Source: SZUA-430 sp046153995 (GTDB lineage Bacteria > Pseudomonadota > Alphaproteobacteria > Micropepsales > Micropepsaceae). Taken from it: a stretch of 18,498 nucleotides of DNA. The notes under the pieces are model-generated. The model ran no database searches. It was not told the origin of the DNA and saw only the letters and a program-made list of their open reading frames with translations. Each line of letters begins with the position of its first letter. Position 1 is the stretch's first letter. The position numbers and the translations under genes were made by a program. Positions 8,235 through 14,485 of this stretch are shown here, piece by piece. Where the stretch lies: the NCBI GenBank assembly GCA_046153995.1, contig JBJXEH010000114.1, positions 1 through 18,498 of the forward strand, given 5' to 3'.

Positions 8235-8256
8235 CGCCTCGTCATTGCACGAGGCG
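8235..8256 (+). promoter_or_regulatory. Perfect stem-loop covering the thiolase Shine-Dalgarno
   Basis: CGCCTCGT (8235-8242) and ACGAGGCG (8249-8256) form a perfect 8-bp stem with a 6-nt loop (CATTGC). The only good Shine-Dalgarno for the thiolase ATG at 8262 (GAGG, 8251-8254) lies entirely in the 3' arm. In RNA this would hide the ribosome site unless it is opened by the upstream ribosome, a ligand or heat. Confidence 0.6.
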
Positions 8257-8261
8257 ATTTC

Positions 8262-9437
8262 ATGGACATTTTCATCACCGGTGCGGCGCGCACGCCGATG
8301 GGCAGCTTTCAGGGCGAGCTTTCGGGCTTGACCGGGCCGCAGCTTGGTGCGGCTGCCATCCGCGCCGCGGTCGCGCGCGCGGGCGTGCAGGCTGAAGAGA
8401 TCGACGAGGCCTACATGGGCTGCGTGCTGCCTGCGGGCGTGGGTCAAGCGCCGGCGCGGCAGGCGTCTATTCACGGGGGACTGCCGAATACCGTGCCGTG
8501 CACGACGGTGAACAAGGTGTGCGGGTCGGGCATGAAGGCGATGATGCTCGCTGCCGATCAGCTGCGGACTGGCGCTGCTGGTGTGGTGGTCGCCGGCGGC
8601 ATGGAGTCGATGACGAATGCGCCCTATCTGCTGCCGAAGGCGCGGGGTGGATTTCGCTTGGGGCATGGCGAGATCAAGGATCACATGTTCCTCGACGGGT
8701 TGGAGGACGCCTACGAAGGCCGCTTGATGGGCACGTATGCGGAGGATGCAGCGCGGCACTATCAGTTCACGCGCGCAGAGCAGGATGCTTACGCGATCGA
8801 GTCGCTGGGCAGGGCGCTACGCGCGCAGAAGGACGGCAGTTTCGAGAAGGAAATCGTTGCGGTCGCAGTTCGCGGCAAAAGCGGCGATGTGGCGGTCGCG
8901 ACCGACGAACAGCCGCGTAAGGCCGATGCCGCGAAGATCCCGACGCTGAAGCCCGCGTTCGCGAAGGACGGCACGGTGACGGCGGCGAACTCTTCGTCGA
9001 TTTCGGATGGTGCGGCGGCGCTGGTGTTGGCGCGGGGCGACGTGGTGGCGAAGCGGGGGTTCAAGCCAATCGCGCGGATTGTGGCGCAAGCAAGCAACGC
9101 GGCCGAGCCGCGCTGGTTCACGACGGCGCCGGTGAAAGCGATCGAGCGGGTGCTGGAGCGGGCAGGGTGGAAGAAGGGCGATGTCGATCTCTATGAGATC
9201 AACGAGGCGTTTGCGGTGGTTTCGATGATCGCGCTCCGCGACCTTTCGCTGGCCCAGGACGTGGTCAACGTGAATGGCGGCGCGTGTGCGTTGGGGCACC
9301 CGATCGGCGCGTCTGGTGCGCGCATTGTTGTGACGCTGATCAATGCGTTGGAGCGGCGCGGGCTCAAACGCGGGGTCGCTTCGCTCTGTATCGGCGGCGG
9401 CGAGGCGACAGCGCTTGCCGTTGAGTTGGTGGCGTAG
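8262..9437 (+). CDS. Acetyl-CoA acetyltransferase (thiolase II)
   Basis: Thiolases of this kind catalyse reversible condensation of two acetyl-CoA to acetoacetyl-CoA. They serve PHB synthesis, ketone-body or fatty-acid and amino-acid degradation in the cytoplasm. The 391-residue length is typical. The nucleophile Cys87 is in NKVCGSGMKAM, the catalytic His346 in GGACALGHPIGASGARI, and the second Cys376 in CIGGGEAT; NEAFA is also present. The start at 8262 fits family alignments (DIFITGAARTPMGSF) and has GAGG 7 nt upstream. An earlier in-frame ATG at 8232 would add ten residues (MRLVIARGDF) and lacks a ribosome site. No phaB, phaC or acyl-CoA dehydrogenase gene is adjacent, so the pathway (PHB versus degradation) cannot be decided here. 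Confidence 0.95.
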   Translation: MDIFITGAARTPMGSFQGELSGLTGPQLGAAAIRAAVARAGVQAEEIDEAYMGCVLPAGVGQAPARQASIHGGLPNTVPCTTVNKVCGSGMKAMMLAADQLRTGAAGVVVAGGMESMTNAPYLLPKARGGFRLGHGEIKDHMFLDGLEDAYEGRLMGTYAEDAARHYQFTRAEQDAYAIESLGRALRAQKDGSFEKEIVAVAVRGKSGDVAVATDEQPRKADAAKIPTLKPAFAKDGTVTAANSSSISDGAAALVLARGDVVAKRGFKPIARIVAQASNAAEPRWFTTAPVKAIERVLERAGWKKGDVDLYEINEAFAVVSMIALRDLSLAQDVVNVNGGACALGHPIGASGARIVVTLINALERRGLKRGVASLCIGGGEATALAVELVA

Positions 9438-9453
9438 CGCACGCTCTTCGCGC

Positions 9454-9481
9454 AAATCCGCCCGTTTCGGTTGGTGGATTT
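9454..9481 (+). terminator. Possible weak stem-loop after the thiolase gene
   Basis: AAATCCGCC (9454-9462) and GGTGGATTT (9473-9481) pair over 9 bp with one G-T wobble and a 10-nt loop. It sits 16 nt after the thiolase stop, but no T-run follows on the plus strand, so it is at best a weak or factor-dependent terminator or an mRNA end stabiliser. Confidence 0.35.
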
Positions 9482-9679
9482 CGCGTAGTTCGCGCTTGCG
9501 TGTGAGCAAATTCCTACGAATGGGGTGATTCGCAACAGAGAAGTTGCGGCGTGGGCCTGCGCTCGCGCGTTCTTTGGTGTTGACGTCCACCCGCGGTGAC
9601 TAGCGTCGTCGCATCACGATTCGACGTTAAAGCCAAAAGGCGGCGCCGGAGCGAATAAACAAAACAGTGGGGTAAGCTC

Positions 9680-10348
9680 ATGACCAAGCATGCACTCTTG
9701 GCTTCTGTATTTGCGTTAGGTGTTCTAGTTGCGCCCGCCTCGGCCGATTGGTCGGGTCTCTACGTCGGCGGTCACGTTGGCGGGATTTGGGGCGATATCG
9801 AAACCACCACGACGACCGACTCAACGCTCTGGTTTGGGGCCGCCAATGCGGACTTCAGTCCCAGCGGCGTGATCGGTGGTGGCCAAATTGGCTATGATTT
9901 TCAGTTCTCGAATTGGGTCGTAGGCGTCGAACTCTCCGGTTCGGTGCTGGATTTAGAAGAGATTCGCGAGATCGCCGACGAAACGTTCGCGGCGGAGGTT
10001 GAATGGCTTGGAATTGCTGCGTTGCGCGCCGGCTGGCTTTGGAACCAACGTTCACTCGTCTACCTAAAGGGCGGCTACGCGACGGGCAGTGTACAGACGA
10101 GCGCAGTCGATGTCGCTCTTCCTCAGCTGGGATCGTTTTCGACCGATGAAATGCACGGCGGTTGGATGGCGGGTGCAGGGTTTGAGCACATGCTGTCGCC
10201 AGATGTGTCGGCAGCGATCGAATACAACTATATCGACCTCGGCAATCAGGACCACACCGGTGTGTCGGCAGGTACCGTCATCAATGATGTTGAAGTCCAA
10301 ACGCACGCCGTGTCCGTGCGGCTGAACTGGCGTTTCTGGTCGCCGTAG
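9680..10348 (+). CDS. Small outer-membrane beta-barrel protein (Omp25/31-like)
   Basis: This 222-residue protein has a signal peptide (cleaved after PASA, near residue 22). The mature part opens with the common WSGLYVGGHVGG motif of alphaproteobacterial eight-strand barrels. Alternating hydrophobic strands follow, with GGGQIGYDFQFSNWVVGVE, AALRAGWLW, LVYLKGGYA and SAAIEYNYIDLG. It ends in VRLNWRFWSP, where the usual terminal Phe is followed by three extra residues. It lacks the OmpA peptidoglycan-binding domain. The role is probably structural in the outer membrane. The ATG 9680 has a G-rich stretch (GTGGGG) about 7 nt upstream. The gene is monocistronic, with a 242-bp gap before it and a strong terminator behind it. 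Confidence 0.88.
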   Translation: MTKHALLASVFALGVLVAPASADWSGLYVGGHVGGIWGDIETTTTTDSTLWFGAANADFSPSGVIGGGQIGYDFQFSNWVVGVELSGSVLDLEEIREIADETFAAEVEWLGIAALRAGWLWNQRSLVYLKGGYATGSVQTSAVDVALPQLGSFSTDEMHGGWMAGAGFEHMLSPDVSAAIEYNYIDLGNQDHTGVSAGTVINDVEVQTHAVSVRLNWRFWSP

Positions 10349-10372
10349 AGCGGCCGCGATAGCGTGAACTTC

Positions 10373-10400
10373 AACCCCCGCCCAGAAGCGGGGGTTTTTC
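10373..10400 (+). terminator. Rho-independent terminator of the beta-barrel gene
   Basis: AACCCCCGC, loop CCAGAA and GCGGGGGTT form a perfect 9-bp stem followed directly by a T run (10395-10399), 24 nt after the stop. On the minus strand the T run is missing, so it mainly serves the plus-strand gene. Confidence 0.92.
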
Positions 10401-10408
10401 TTTGGTGC

Positions 10409-11521
10409 TCACGCTTTTGCGCGGCGGCGGAAGATGCGCATGCCGCGGGTGGCGAGCATCGCGAGTAGTCCTGCGATCCAGGTCGCGAAAGCCCAGATCG
10501 AGTCCCACATCCAGTCGATCACCTTGAAGCCGGTCTTGAACGAGCGCAGCGCCGTTTTACCGGTCAGTTCCATGATGCCGCGCGAGCGGATGCCGAAGCG
10601 CTTCGTCATGCCGCCGACATCGTCGAGGTTTTCGGTTGTCTTGACGTATTTCAACAGGCGGATCGTTTCGGCCGGGCCGACGGCGTTGTTGATGTCGCTC
10701 ATCCTGTTCAAAACGGGGATGAGTTTGGCGGCGCGCACGTTGCGGCCGTAGTCGGAGAATACGCGCTGTGTTTTCGCGAGGTCGGTCAGATCGGTCGAGC
10801 GCAGCGTTTGGCGCAACAACGGCATGTTCACGGCTTCGCTGGTCAGGCGGGTCAGTGTTTCGGCGAATTCCTTCGTGAGCTTGCCGGTTCGTCTTGCGGC
10901 TTTGAATAGTGAGACGCCCGCCTTGACGACAACACCGCCGCCGCCGGTCGCTATTGTGGCGGCGGTGACGCCCAGGCCGACAACGGAGAGGCCCAACACC
11001 AGTTCGTTGTACTGAGAGCCGGCGATCATCCTACCGCCTTCGGCCGCGATGTCGCGTACGTCGCCCACGACGGTCAGGTCGGACGAGACGGCGCCGGCAA
11101 TGCCTGCGTTCGTGTCGCCTTCGCCGGTCGCGAAGCCTTCGCCGAATTCCCACGTGTTGCGCACGACGGTGGCCGACAGCGTGTGTGCCTCGTCGAGCTT
11201 TGTCAGCGTTTCGGGTGGCAGGCGGTAGTTCATGAACTTCGCGATCTCGAGATAGAGATCGGCGTCGGCGATGTCGTCGCGCTCCAGCGCGTCCAGGATC
11301 TTCTTGTTGATGAGGTTGGGCGACGAACTTGCCGCGAGGTCGGCTTTCACCGCCTTCTCAAGCGGGATCGTGAAGCCGATGCCGGTAAAATAGGCGAGCG
11401 CGACGGCTGCGCCCGTCAAGAACAGCAAAACGGCGGCGAGACGCGACAGCATCCGGCGGACCAAACCCCAATGTGAAAACCCCAGAGGGTTCTTATCGCA
11501 CGGATTGACCGGCGTCCGCAT
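10409..11521 (-). CDS. Membrane protein of unknown function
   Basis: I do not recognise this protein of about 370 residues. It has an N-terminal transmembrane segment (about residues 24-45), then a helical charged region. A central glycine-rich hydrophobic stretch of 27 residues (about 174-200, with LGLSVVGLGVTAATIATGG) could be a membrane hairpin. A basic amphipathic region follows, with a final transmembrane segment (about 335-361, IDWMWDSIWAFATWIAGLL) before an arginine-rich tail. A GEGFATGEGDTNAGIAGAV segment lies just before the central part. The start is uncertain. The longest frame begins at 11551, inside the terminator of the preceding gene, so it is excluded. ATG 11521 has AGG a few bases upstream. 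ATG 11452 begins exactly at the membrane segment and would leave room for a promoter after the terminator. Confidence 0.75.
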   Translation of the reverse strand: MRTPVNPCDKNPLGFSHWGLVRRMLSRLAAVLLFLTGAAVALAYFTGIGFTIPLEKAVKADLAASSSPNLINKKILDALERDDIADADLYLEIAKFMNYRLPPETLTKLDEAHTLSATVVRNTWEFGEGFATGEGDTNAGIAGAVSSDLTVVGDVRDIAAEGGRMIAGSQYNELVLGLSVVGLGVTAATIATGGGGVVVKAGVSLFKAARRTGKLTKEFAETLTRLTSEAVNMPLLRQTLRSTDLTDLAKTQRVFSDYGRNVRAAKLIPVLNRMSDINNAVGPAETIRLLKYVKTTENLDDVGGMTKRFGIRSRGIMELTGKTALRSFKTGFKVIDWMWDSIWAFATWIAGLLAMLATRGMRIFRRRAKA

Positions 11522-11536
11522 CACACCTGAGAGGCG

Positions 11537-11567
11537 AAAAAAGGGCGGCACTTTCGCGCCGCCCCTT
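11537..11567 (-). terminator. Rho-independent terminator of the OmpA-like gene
   Basis: Read on the minus strand, GGGCGGC, an 8-nt loop and GCCGCCC are followed by six Ts (11542-11537). The stem is perfect. It begins about 30 nt after the stop of the OmpA-like gene and separates it from the next minus-strand gene. Confidence 0.93.
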
Positions 11568-11595
11568 GTGACTTCGAGAAGCCCCCCTCTCGACG

Positions 11596-12642
11596 TCAGT
11601 TTAGATCAACCGTTGCGCGGCGGTTTTGCGGCTCTTTCGTGCCGTCACCGGTTTGCACGACGAGTTGCGTTTCGCCAGCGCCGTTGGCCGAGATAGAGCT
11701 TGCCGGAATGCCCTTGGCGACGAGGTTCGTCTTGGCGGCGCCGGCGCGGCATTCGGACAGGCGCTGGTTCGCGCGTTGCGAGCCGACGGTGTCGGTGTGG
11801 CCCACGATCTTGATCGCGACGGAGCCGAGTTGTTTCGCCGAGGACGCCGCGTCGGACAGCACGACGTCGGCGTCGGCCGTGACGTTGCACTTGTTGAAGC
11901 CGAAATAGATCACGTATTGGCGCGCGGGCGGCGGTGGGGCCGGGGGCGGCGCTGACGCGACGACCATGGGCGCCGCTTGTTGGTGCGAACCGAAGCGCAG
12001 ACCCATCGTCACGGTGTGCTGCGAGATCGCGTCGGTATCGACGTGGAATACGTTCGGCGCGACGAGCGCTTCTTCGAACTCGAAACCGGTCACGTAGAGG
12101 AAGCGATAGTTCAGAACCAGGTCGACCCAGCTCGCCATGCGGAATGAGAGACCGGCGATGCCTTGGAACGCGAGCGAGACGTTGTCGCTCATCAACGGAC
12201 TGCCCAGGCTTGCCGTGTCGATGCGGCCCCAATCGGCGCCGACGCCTGCACCCAGCGAGAACGTCACCGGGCCCGACGACGGGAAGTCGTACATGAAGTT
12301 CGCCATCGCCGTGTATTGCGTCAGGTCGCCCGTCATCGGCGTGACCACACCGCCCGACAGCAGGCTTTCGAGCTGATTGTTGCGGTAGCCGCCTTCCAGT
12401 TCGACGCGCCAGCCGTTGCTGTAGGCATAGCCCAGTGAGGCCATGCCTGCATAACCGACCTCGGATCTGACGGTCGAGTCCAATGGCAGTGCGGGCGGTA
12501 TGTAGGCGCCCACTTCCACGTCGTGGATGTAGTTGCCGCCGCCTTCGAACACGCCGTACCAGCCCGTGAGCCGCGCGGCATTCGCCGGTATGCTCAGAAC
12601 AATGAACGCTGCAGCCCCCAGAAGGGCAGCTTGCCTTTTCAT
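11596..12642 (-). CDS. OmpA-family outer membrane protein with peptidoglycan-binding domain
   Basis: This 348-residue protein tethers the outer membrane to peptidoglycan. In order it has a signal peptide (residues 1-22, ending SIPANA), a beta-barrel of about 195 residues (GWYGVFEGGGNY to VTMGLRFG), a proline hinge (APPPAPPPPA, 231-240), and a C-terminal OmpA domain (about 242-348). The domain carries the diaminopimelate-binding pair D284 (GHTDTVGS) and R299 (LSECRAG). Two domain cysteines, C252 (NKCN) and C298, are unusual and could pair in the periplasm. ATG 12642 has GGGGAA at about 6 nt. It has its own terminator (11537-11567), a 10-bp hairpin in the likely 5' leader, and a candidate promoter near 12785-12813, so it is probably monocistronic. 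Confidence 0.95.
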   Translation of the reverse strand: MKRQAALLGAAAFIVLSIPANAARLTGWYGVFEGGGNYIHDVEVGAYIPPALPLDSTVRSEVGYAGMASLGYAYSNGWRVELEGGYRNNQLESLLSGGVVTPMTGDLTQYTAMANFMYDFPSSGPVTFSLGAGVGADWGRIDTASLGSPLMSDNVSLAFQGIAGLSFRMASWVDLVLNYRFLYVTGFEFEEALVAPNVFHVDTDAISQHTVTMGLRFGSHQQAAPMVVASAPPPAPPPPARQYVIYFGFNKCNVTADADVVLSDAASSAKQLGSVAIKIVGHTDTVGSQRANQRLSECRAGAAKTNLVAKGIPASSISANGAGETQLVVQTGDGTKEPQNRRATVDLN

Positions 12643-12668
12643 ATGAGTTCCCCAACCCCTAATCGGCG

Positions 12669-12700
12669 TCTCTGAAGGCGTATCCCATCACCTTCAGAGA
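12669..12700 (-). promoter_or_regulatory. Stem-loop in the 5' leader of the OmpA-like mRNA
   Basis: TCTCTGAAGG and CCTTCAGAGA form a perfect 10-bp stem around a 12-nt loop, ending 26 nt before the ATG. No T-run follows on the minus strand, so it is not a terminator. Leader hairpins of this sort protect ompA mRNA from decay in enterobacteria; the same role here is inference. Confidence 0.55.
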
Positions 12701-12784
12701 GCCGGACGATCCTTCCCAGAGCGTTCCCAAGCGCCCCATCGCGAGGCAAAGACTGTCACAACCGCCGCGGATGGGAACTACGCG

Positions 12785-12813
12785 AGTTATTGTTGGTAAC
12801 CGCGCGCGGACAA
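12785..12813 (-). promoter_or_regulatory. Candidate promoter of the OmpA-like gene
   Basis: TTGTCC (12813-12808) and ATAACT (12790-12785) with 17 bp between them on the minus strand would give a leader of about 130 nt containing the 12669-12700 hairpin. It is a visual match only. Confidence 0.3.
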
Positions 12814-12927
12814 CCGCTGCGCGCAGGGTGAATGCGCGAGTAGGCGTCGAATGCGGAAAAGTTGCAGCTCTCGCGTTCACTAACTGGAGCGCGTAGAGGC
12901 CATGTGCGTTGTGGTTACGCGGGTCGC

Positions 12928-12949
12928 GACCTACTGACGGCAGTAGGTC
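12928..12949. repeat. Perfect 9-bp hairpin in noncoding DNA
   Basis: GACCTACTG, loop ACGG and CAGTAGGTC. It has no adjacent T-run on either strand. It could be a factor-dependent 3' end for the SemiSWEET transcript, part of a small RNA, or a protein-binding palindrome. Confidence 0.5.
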
Positions 12950-13054
12950 CGGCTTGCGCTCGATCACGGCTCAACATCGTAAATCTGCGCTGTTGGCGGT
13001 GGCCGCGGGCACGCGCCGTCACCGTAGCCCGGCCGCAACAGTGGCTAGCATTCT

Positions 13055-13309
13055 TCAGGCGGCTTCGCGCCATTTGACGAAGACGATCATAAGAACCAGG
13101 GACAGCGTGATGCCGTTCGCGGCGATCAGCGGCCACGACATCAGCGCAATGCCGTAGACGAGCCAGAGCGCCAGGCCTGCCGCGAATGCGAGCAGCCAGA
13201 TCCACGAGAAATCGGCGGCCGAGCGGGTCTGCCAGGTCTTGGCGACTTGGGGGAGGAACGAGAGCGTGGTCAGCGTGGCGGCGAGCGTGCCGATCAGTTC
13301 GGTCAGCAT
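13055..13309 (-). CDS. SemiSWEET-type sugar transporter (PQ-loop, MtN3-like)
   Basis: This is an 84-residue inner-membrane protein with three predicted transmembrane helices (about residues 2-20, 37-57 and 60-78) and the PQ-loop motif LSFLPQVAKTWQTRSAADFS (P20-Q21). This is one SemiSWEET triple-helix bundle, which acts as a homodimer and moves mono- or disaccharides down their gradient. The length fits the family (about 85-100). The ATG shares its A with the TGA of the upstream 105-aa gene (TGATG), so translation is probably coupled. A longer frame running up to 13660 overlaps that gene and is not credible. The actual sugar cannot be predicted. Confidence 0.9.
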   Translation of the reverse strand: MLTELIGTLAATLTTLSFLPQVAKTWQTRSAADFSWIWLLAFAAGLALWLVYGIALMSWPLIAANGITLSLVLMIVFVKWREAA

Positions 13310-13626
13310 CAGCTTTTGCTCAGTTTCGCGAACGCTTGGCGGTCTTTGTTGTCGCGCATGAGCATGGTCAGGCCCGAGATCGTGCCGAGGCCAATGCCGG
13401 TGGGCAGTTCCGCGTACTCGTCGTAGGTGATCTTCGCGTAGCTCTCGCCCGCGACTTTCTCCCATTTGCCGGACGGCTTCTTGATTTCGATCTGGGCGAC
13501 AGTTGCCTTCAGGACCATGCGAACGATCGCCTCGGCGGTCTTTGTGGGTTTCACGAGGCAGACGTGCTCGCCCATCTGCTGCCAGCCGTTGGCCAGGGCC
13601 CAGGCTTGGAGTTCTTCTTTGGTCAT
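13309..13626 (-). CDS. 105-aa soluble protein of unknown function
   Basis: I do not recognise a domain. The protein is soluble, without signal peptide or membrane helix, and mixed alpha/beta by appearance. An N-terminal helix (TKEELQAWALANGW) is followed by strands (HVCLVKP; VAQIEIKKPSGKWEKVAG) and an acidic-aromatic turn (ITYDEYAELP). Its stop overlaps the SemiSWEET start by one base, so the two are co-translated and perhaps functionally linked. The ATG 13626 abuts the palindromic element. The bases before it (CATTCCTTCT) hold no Shine-Dalgarno, so the mRNA may be leaderless or the initiation unusual. Codon use resembles genuine genes here (GC-ending), unlike the AT-richer element beside it. 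Confidence 0.75.
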   Translation of the reverse strand: MTKEELQAWALANGWQQMGEHVCLVKPTKTAEAIVRMVLKATVAQIEIKKPSGKWEKVAGESYAKITYDEYAELPTGIGLGTISGLTMLMRDNKDRQAFAKLSKS

Positions 13627-13774
13627 AGAAGGAATGCCTCACACAATGAAACAATGGCACAATGAGAGCGAATTTTCTTGGCGCGCAGCGCTATTCCGAT
13701 TCGAACGCTACGCGCTGTCGCGTGCGGGTTCACACCCCATTGTGTCATTGTTTCATTGTGTGAGGCATTCTTCT
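13627..13774. repeat. 148-bp palindromic element with 32-bp inverted arms
   Basis: Arm 13633-13664 is the reverse complement of 13738-13769 with a single mismatch in 32 bases. With one single-base gap the match extends to 13627 and 13774. The 73-bp interior holds a second stem: CGCGCAGCGC (13682-13691) pairs with GCGCTG and CGCG (13712-13722) around one bulged T. The arms are notably A/T-rich for this genome and contain a threefold ACAATG repeat. The element fills the divergent gap between the 105-aa gene and the gamma-carbonic-anhydrase-like gene. It resembles a MITE/REP-type mobile palindrome, or a long RNA hairpin; there is no coding capacity. Confidence 0.85.
13643..13666 (+). repeat. Three 8-bp ACAATGNN tandem repeats
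   Basis: ACAATGAA, ACAATGGC and ACAATGAG follow each other at exact 8-bp spacing. The other arm of the palindrome carries the inverted set. Confidence 0.7.
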
Positions 13775-13802
13775 TTGTGGCTTCGAAGCTGAGGGGTTTC
13801 TT

Positions 13803-14330
13803 ATGACTGTTTATGCGCTGGGCGATTGGAAGCCCGATCTGCCGGGGAAGGGTGACTACTGGATCGCGCCCAATGCGATGGTGATGGGGCGGGTCCGGTT
13901 GCTCAAGAATGCCAGCGTTTGGTTTGGGGCGACGGCGCGCGGCGACACCGAATGGATCACGATCGGGGAGGGGTCGAACGTGCAGGACGGGTCGGTTTTG
14001 CATACCGATCCGGGCGTACCCCTGAGCATCGGCAAGGGCGTGACCATCGGGCACTTGGTGATGTTGCACGGATGCGAGATCGGCGATGGGTCGCTGGTCG
14101 GCATCGGGTCGATCATCTTGAACCGCACCAAGATCGGAAAGAACTGCCTGATCGGCGCGAATACGCTGCTCACTGAGGGCAAGGACATTCCCGACAATTC
14201 GGTCGTCATGGGCGCGCCGGGCAAAGTCGTGCGGCAGGTCGATGAAGGCACGCGCGCGATGCTGCAAGTCTCGGCGGCGCATTACGTCGAGAACTGGAAG
14301 CGGTTCGCGCGGGAATTAACCCCACTCTAA
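13803..14330 (+). CDS. Gamma-carbonic-anhydrase-like hexapeptide-repeat protein
   Basis: The 175 residues form a left-handed beta-helix built from hexapeptide repeats (IGEGSNVQDGSVLH, IGKGVTIGHLVMLHG, IGDGSLVGIGSIIL, IGKNCLIGANTLLTEG) with a C-terminal helix. The three zinc ligands of the gamma-carbonic-anhydrase family are in place: H67 (VLHTD), H84 and H89 (IGHLVMLHGC). Members of this YrdA/PaaY/CaiE group are trimeric cytoplasmic proteins; some hydrate CO2 or hydrolyse thioesters, and many have unproven activity. The ATG 13803 has GAGGGG 6 nt upstream. It is transcribed away from the palindromic element, whose right arm ends 28 bp before the start. No clear terminator follows. Confidence 0.93.
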   Translation: MTVYALGDWKPDLPGKGDYWIAPNAMVMGRVRLLKNASVWFGATARGDTEWITIGEGSNVQDGSVLHTDPGVPLSIGKGVTIGHLVMLHGCEIGDGSLVGIGSIILNRTKIGKNCLIGANTLLTEGKDIPDNSVVMGAPGKVVRQVDEGTRAMLQVSAAHYVENWKRFARELTPL

Positions 14331-14485
14331 CCACGATCGGGCGTTTAGAGATTTTTCAGCATCAGGATCGCTGTAGAAGGCGTTGAAGGAGCGCCGTTTT
14401 CGCGCGCCTGGCTTGGCATGACCCTCGCAGCTTCGAAACCGAGGACGGCGCACCCGCTGTCTCCAAATGGAACGGTTCGAAGATC

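Larger units (their letters stand above)
12643..13054. other. 412-bp gene-free stretch with two hairpins
   Basis: This gap separates the OmpA-like gene start from the SemiSWEET stop, both on the minus strand. It holds the OmpA leader with a 10-bp hairpin (12669-12700), a candidate promoter (12785-12813) and a perfect 9-bp hairpin with a 4-nt loop (12928-12949). The short open frames in it look random in composition and cross the hairpins. I found no RNA gene I can name. Confidence 0.6.

Noticed and set aside
7569..8759. Long antisense frame (396 codons) opposite the peptidase end, small exported protein and thiolase
   Set aside because: It spans three genes and intergenic DNA on the other strand, and its product is Arg/His-rich without any domain. 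This is the usual mirror frame of GC-rich codon use.
11645..12655. 336-codon minus-strand frame overlapping the OmpA-like gene
   Set aside because: Same strand, shifted frame; the OmpA frame has signal peptide, barrel and peptidoglycan-binding motifs.
12659..12967. 102-codon minus-strand frame in the 412-bp gap
   Set aside because: It crosses both hairpins and the likely OmpA leader, has no ribosome site, and its composition looks random.
13695..13737. tRNA T-loop-like bases (GATTCGAAC, GGGTTCACACCC) inside the palindrome
   Set aside because: No acceptor stem, D-arm or anticodon arm can be built around them.
13623..14282. Minus-strand frame covering the gamma-carbonic-anhydrase gene and the palindrome
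   Set aside because: The plus strand has the zinc ligands and hexapeptide repeats; the antisense frame merely reads through the palindrome.
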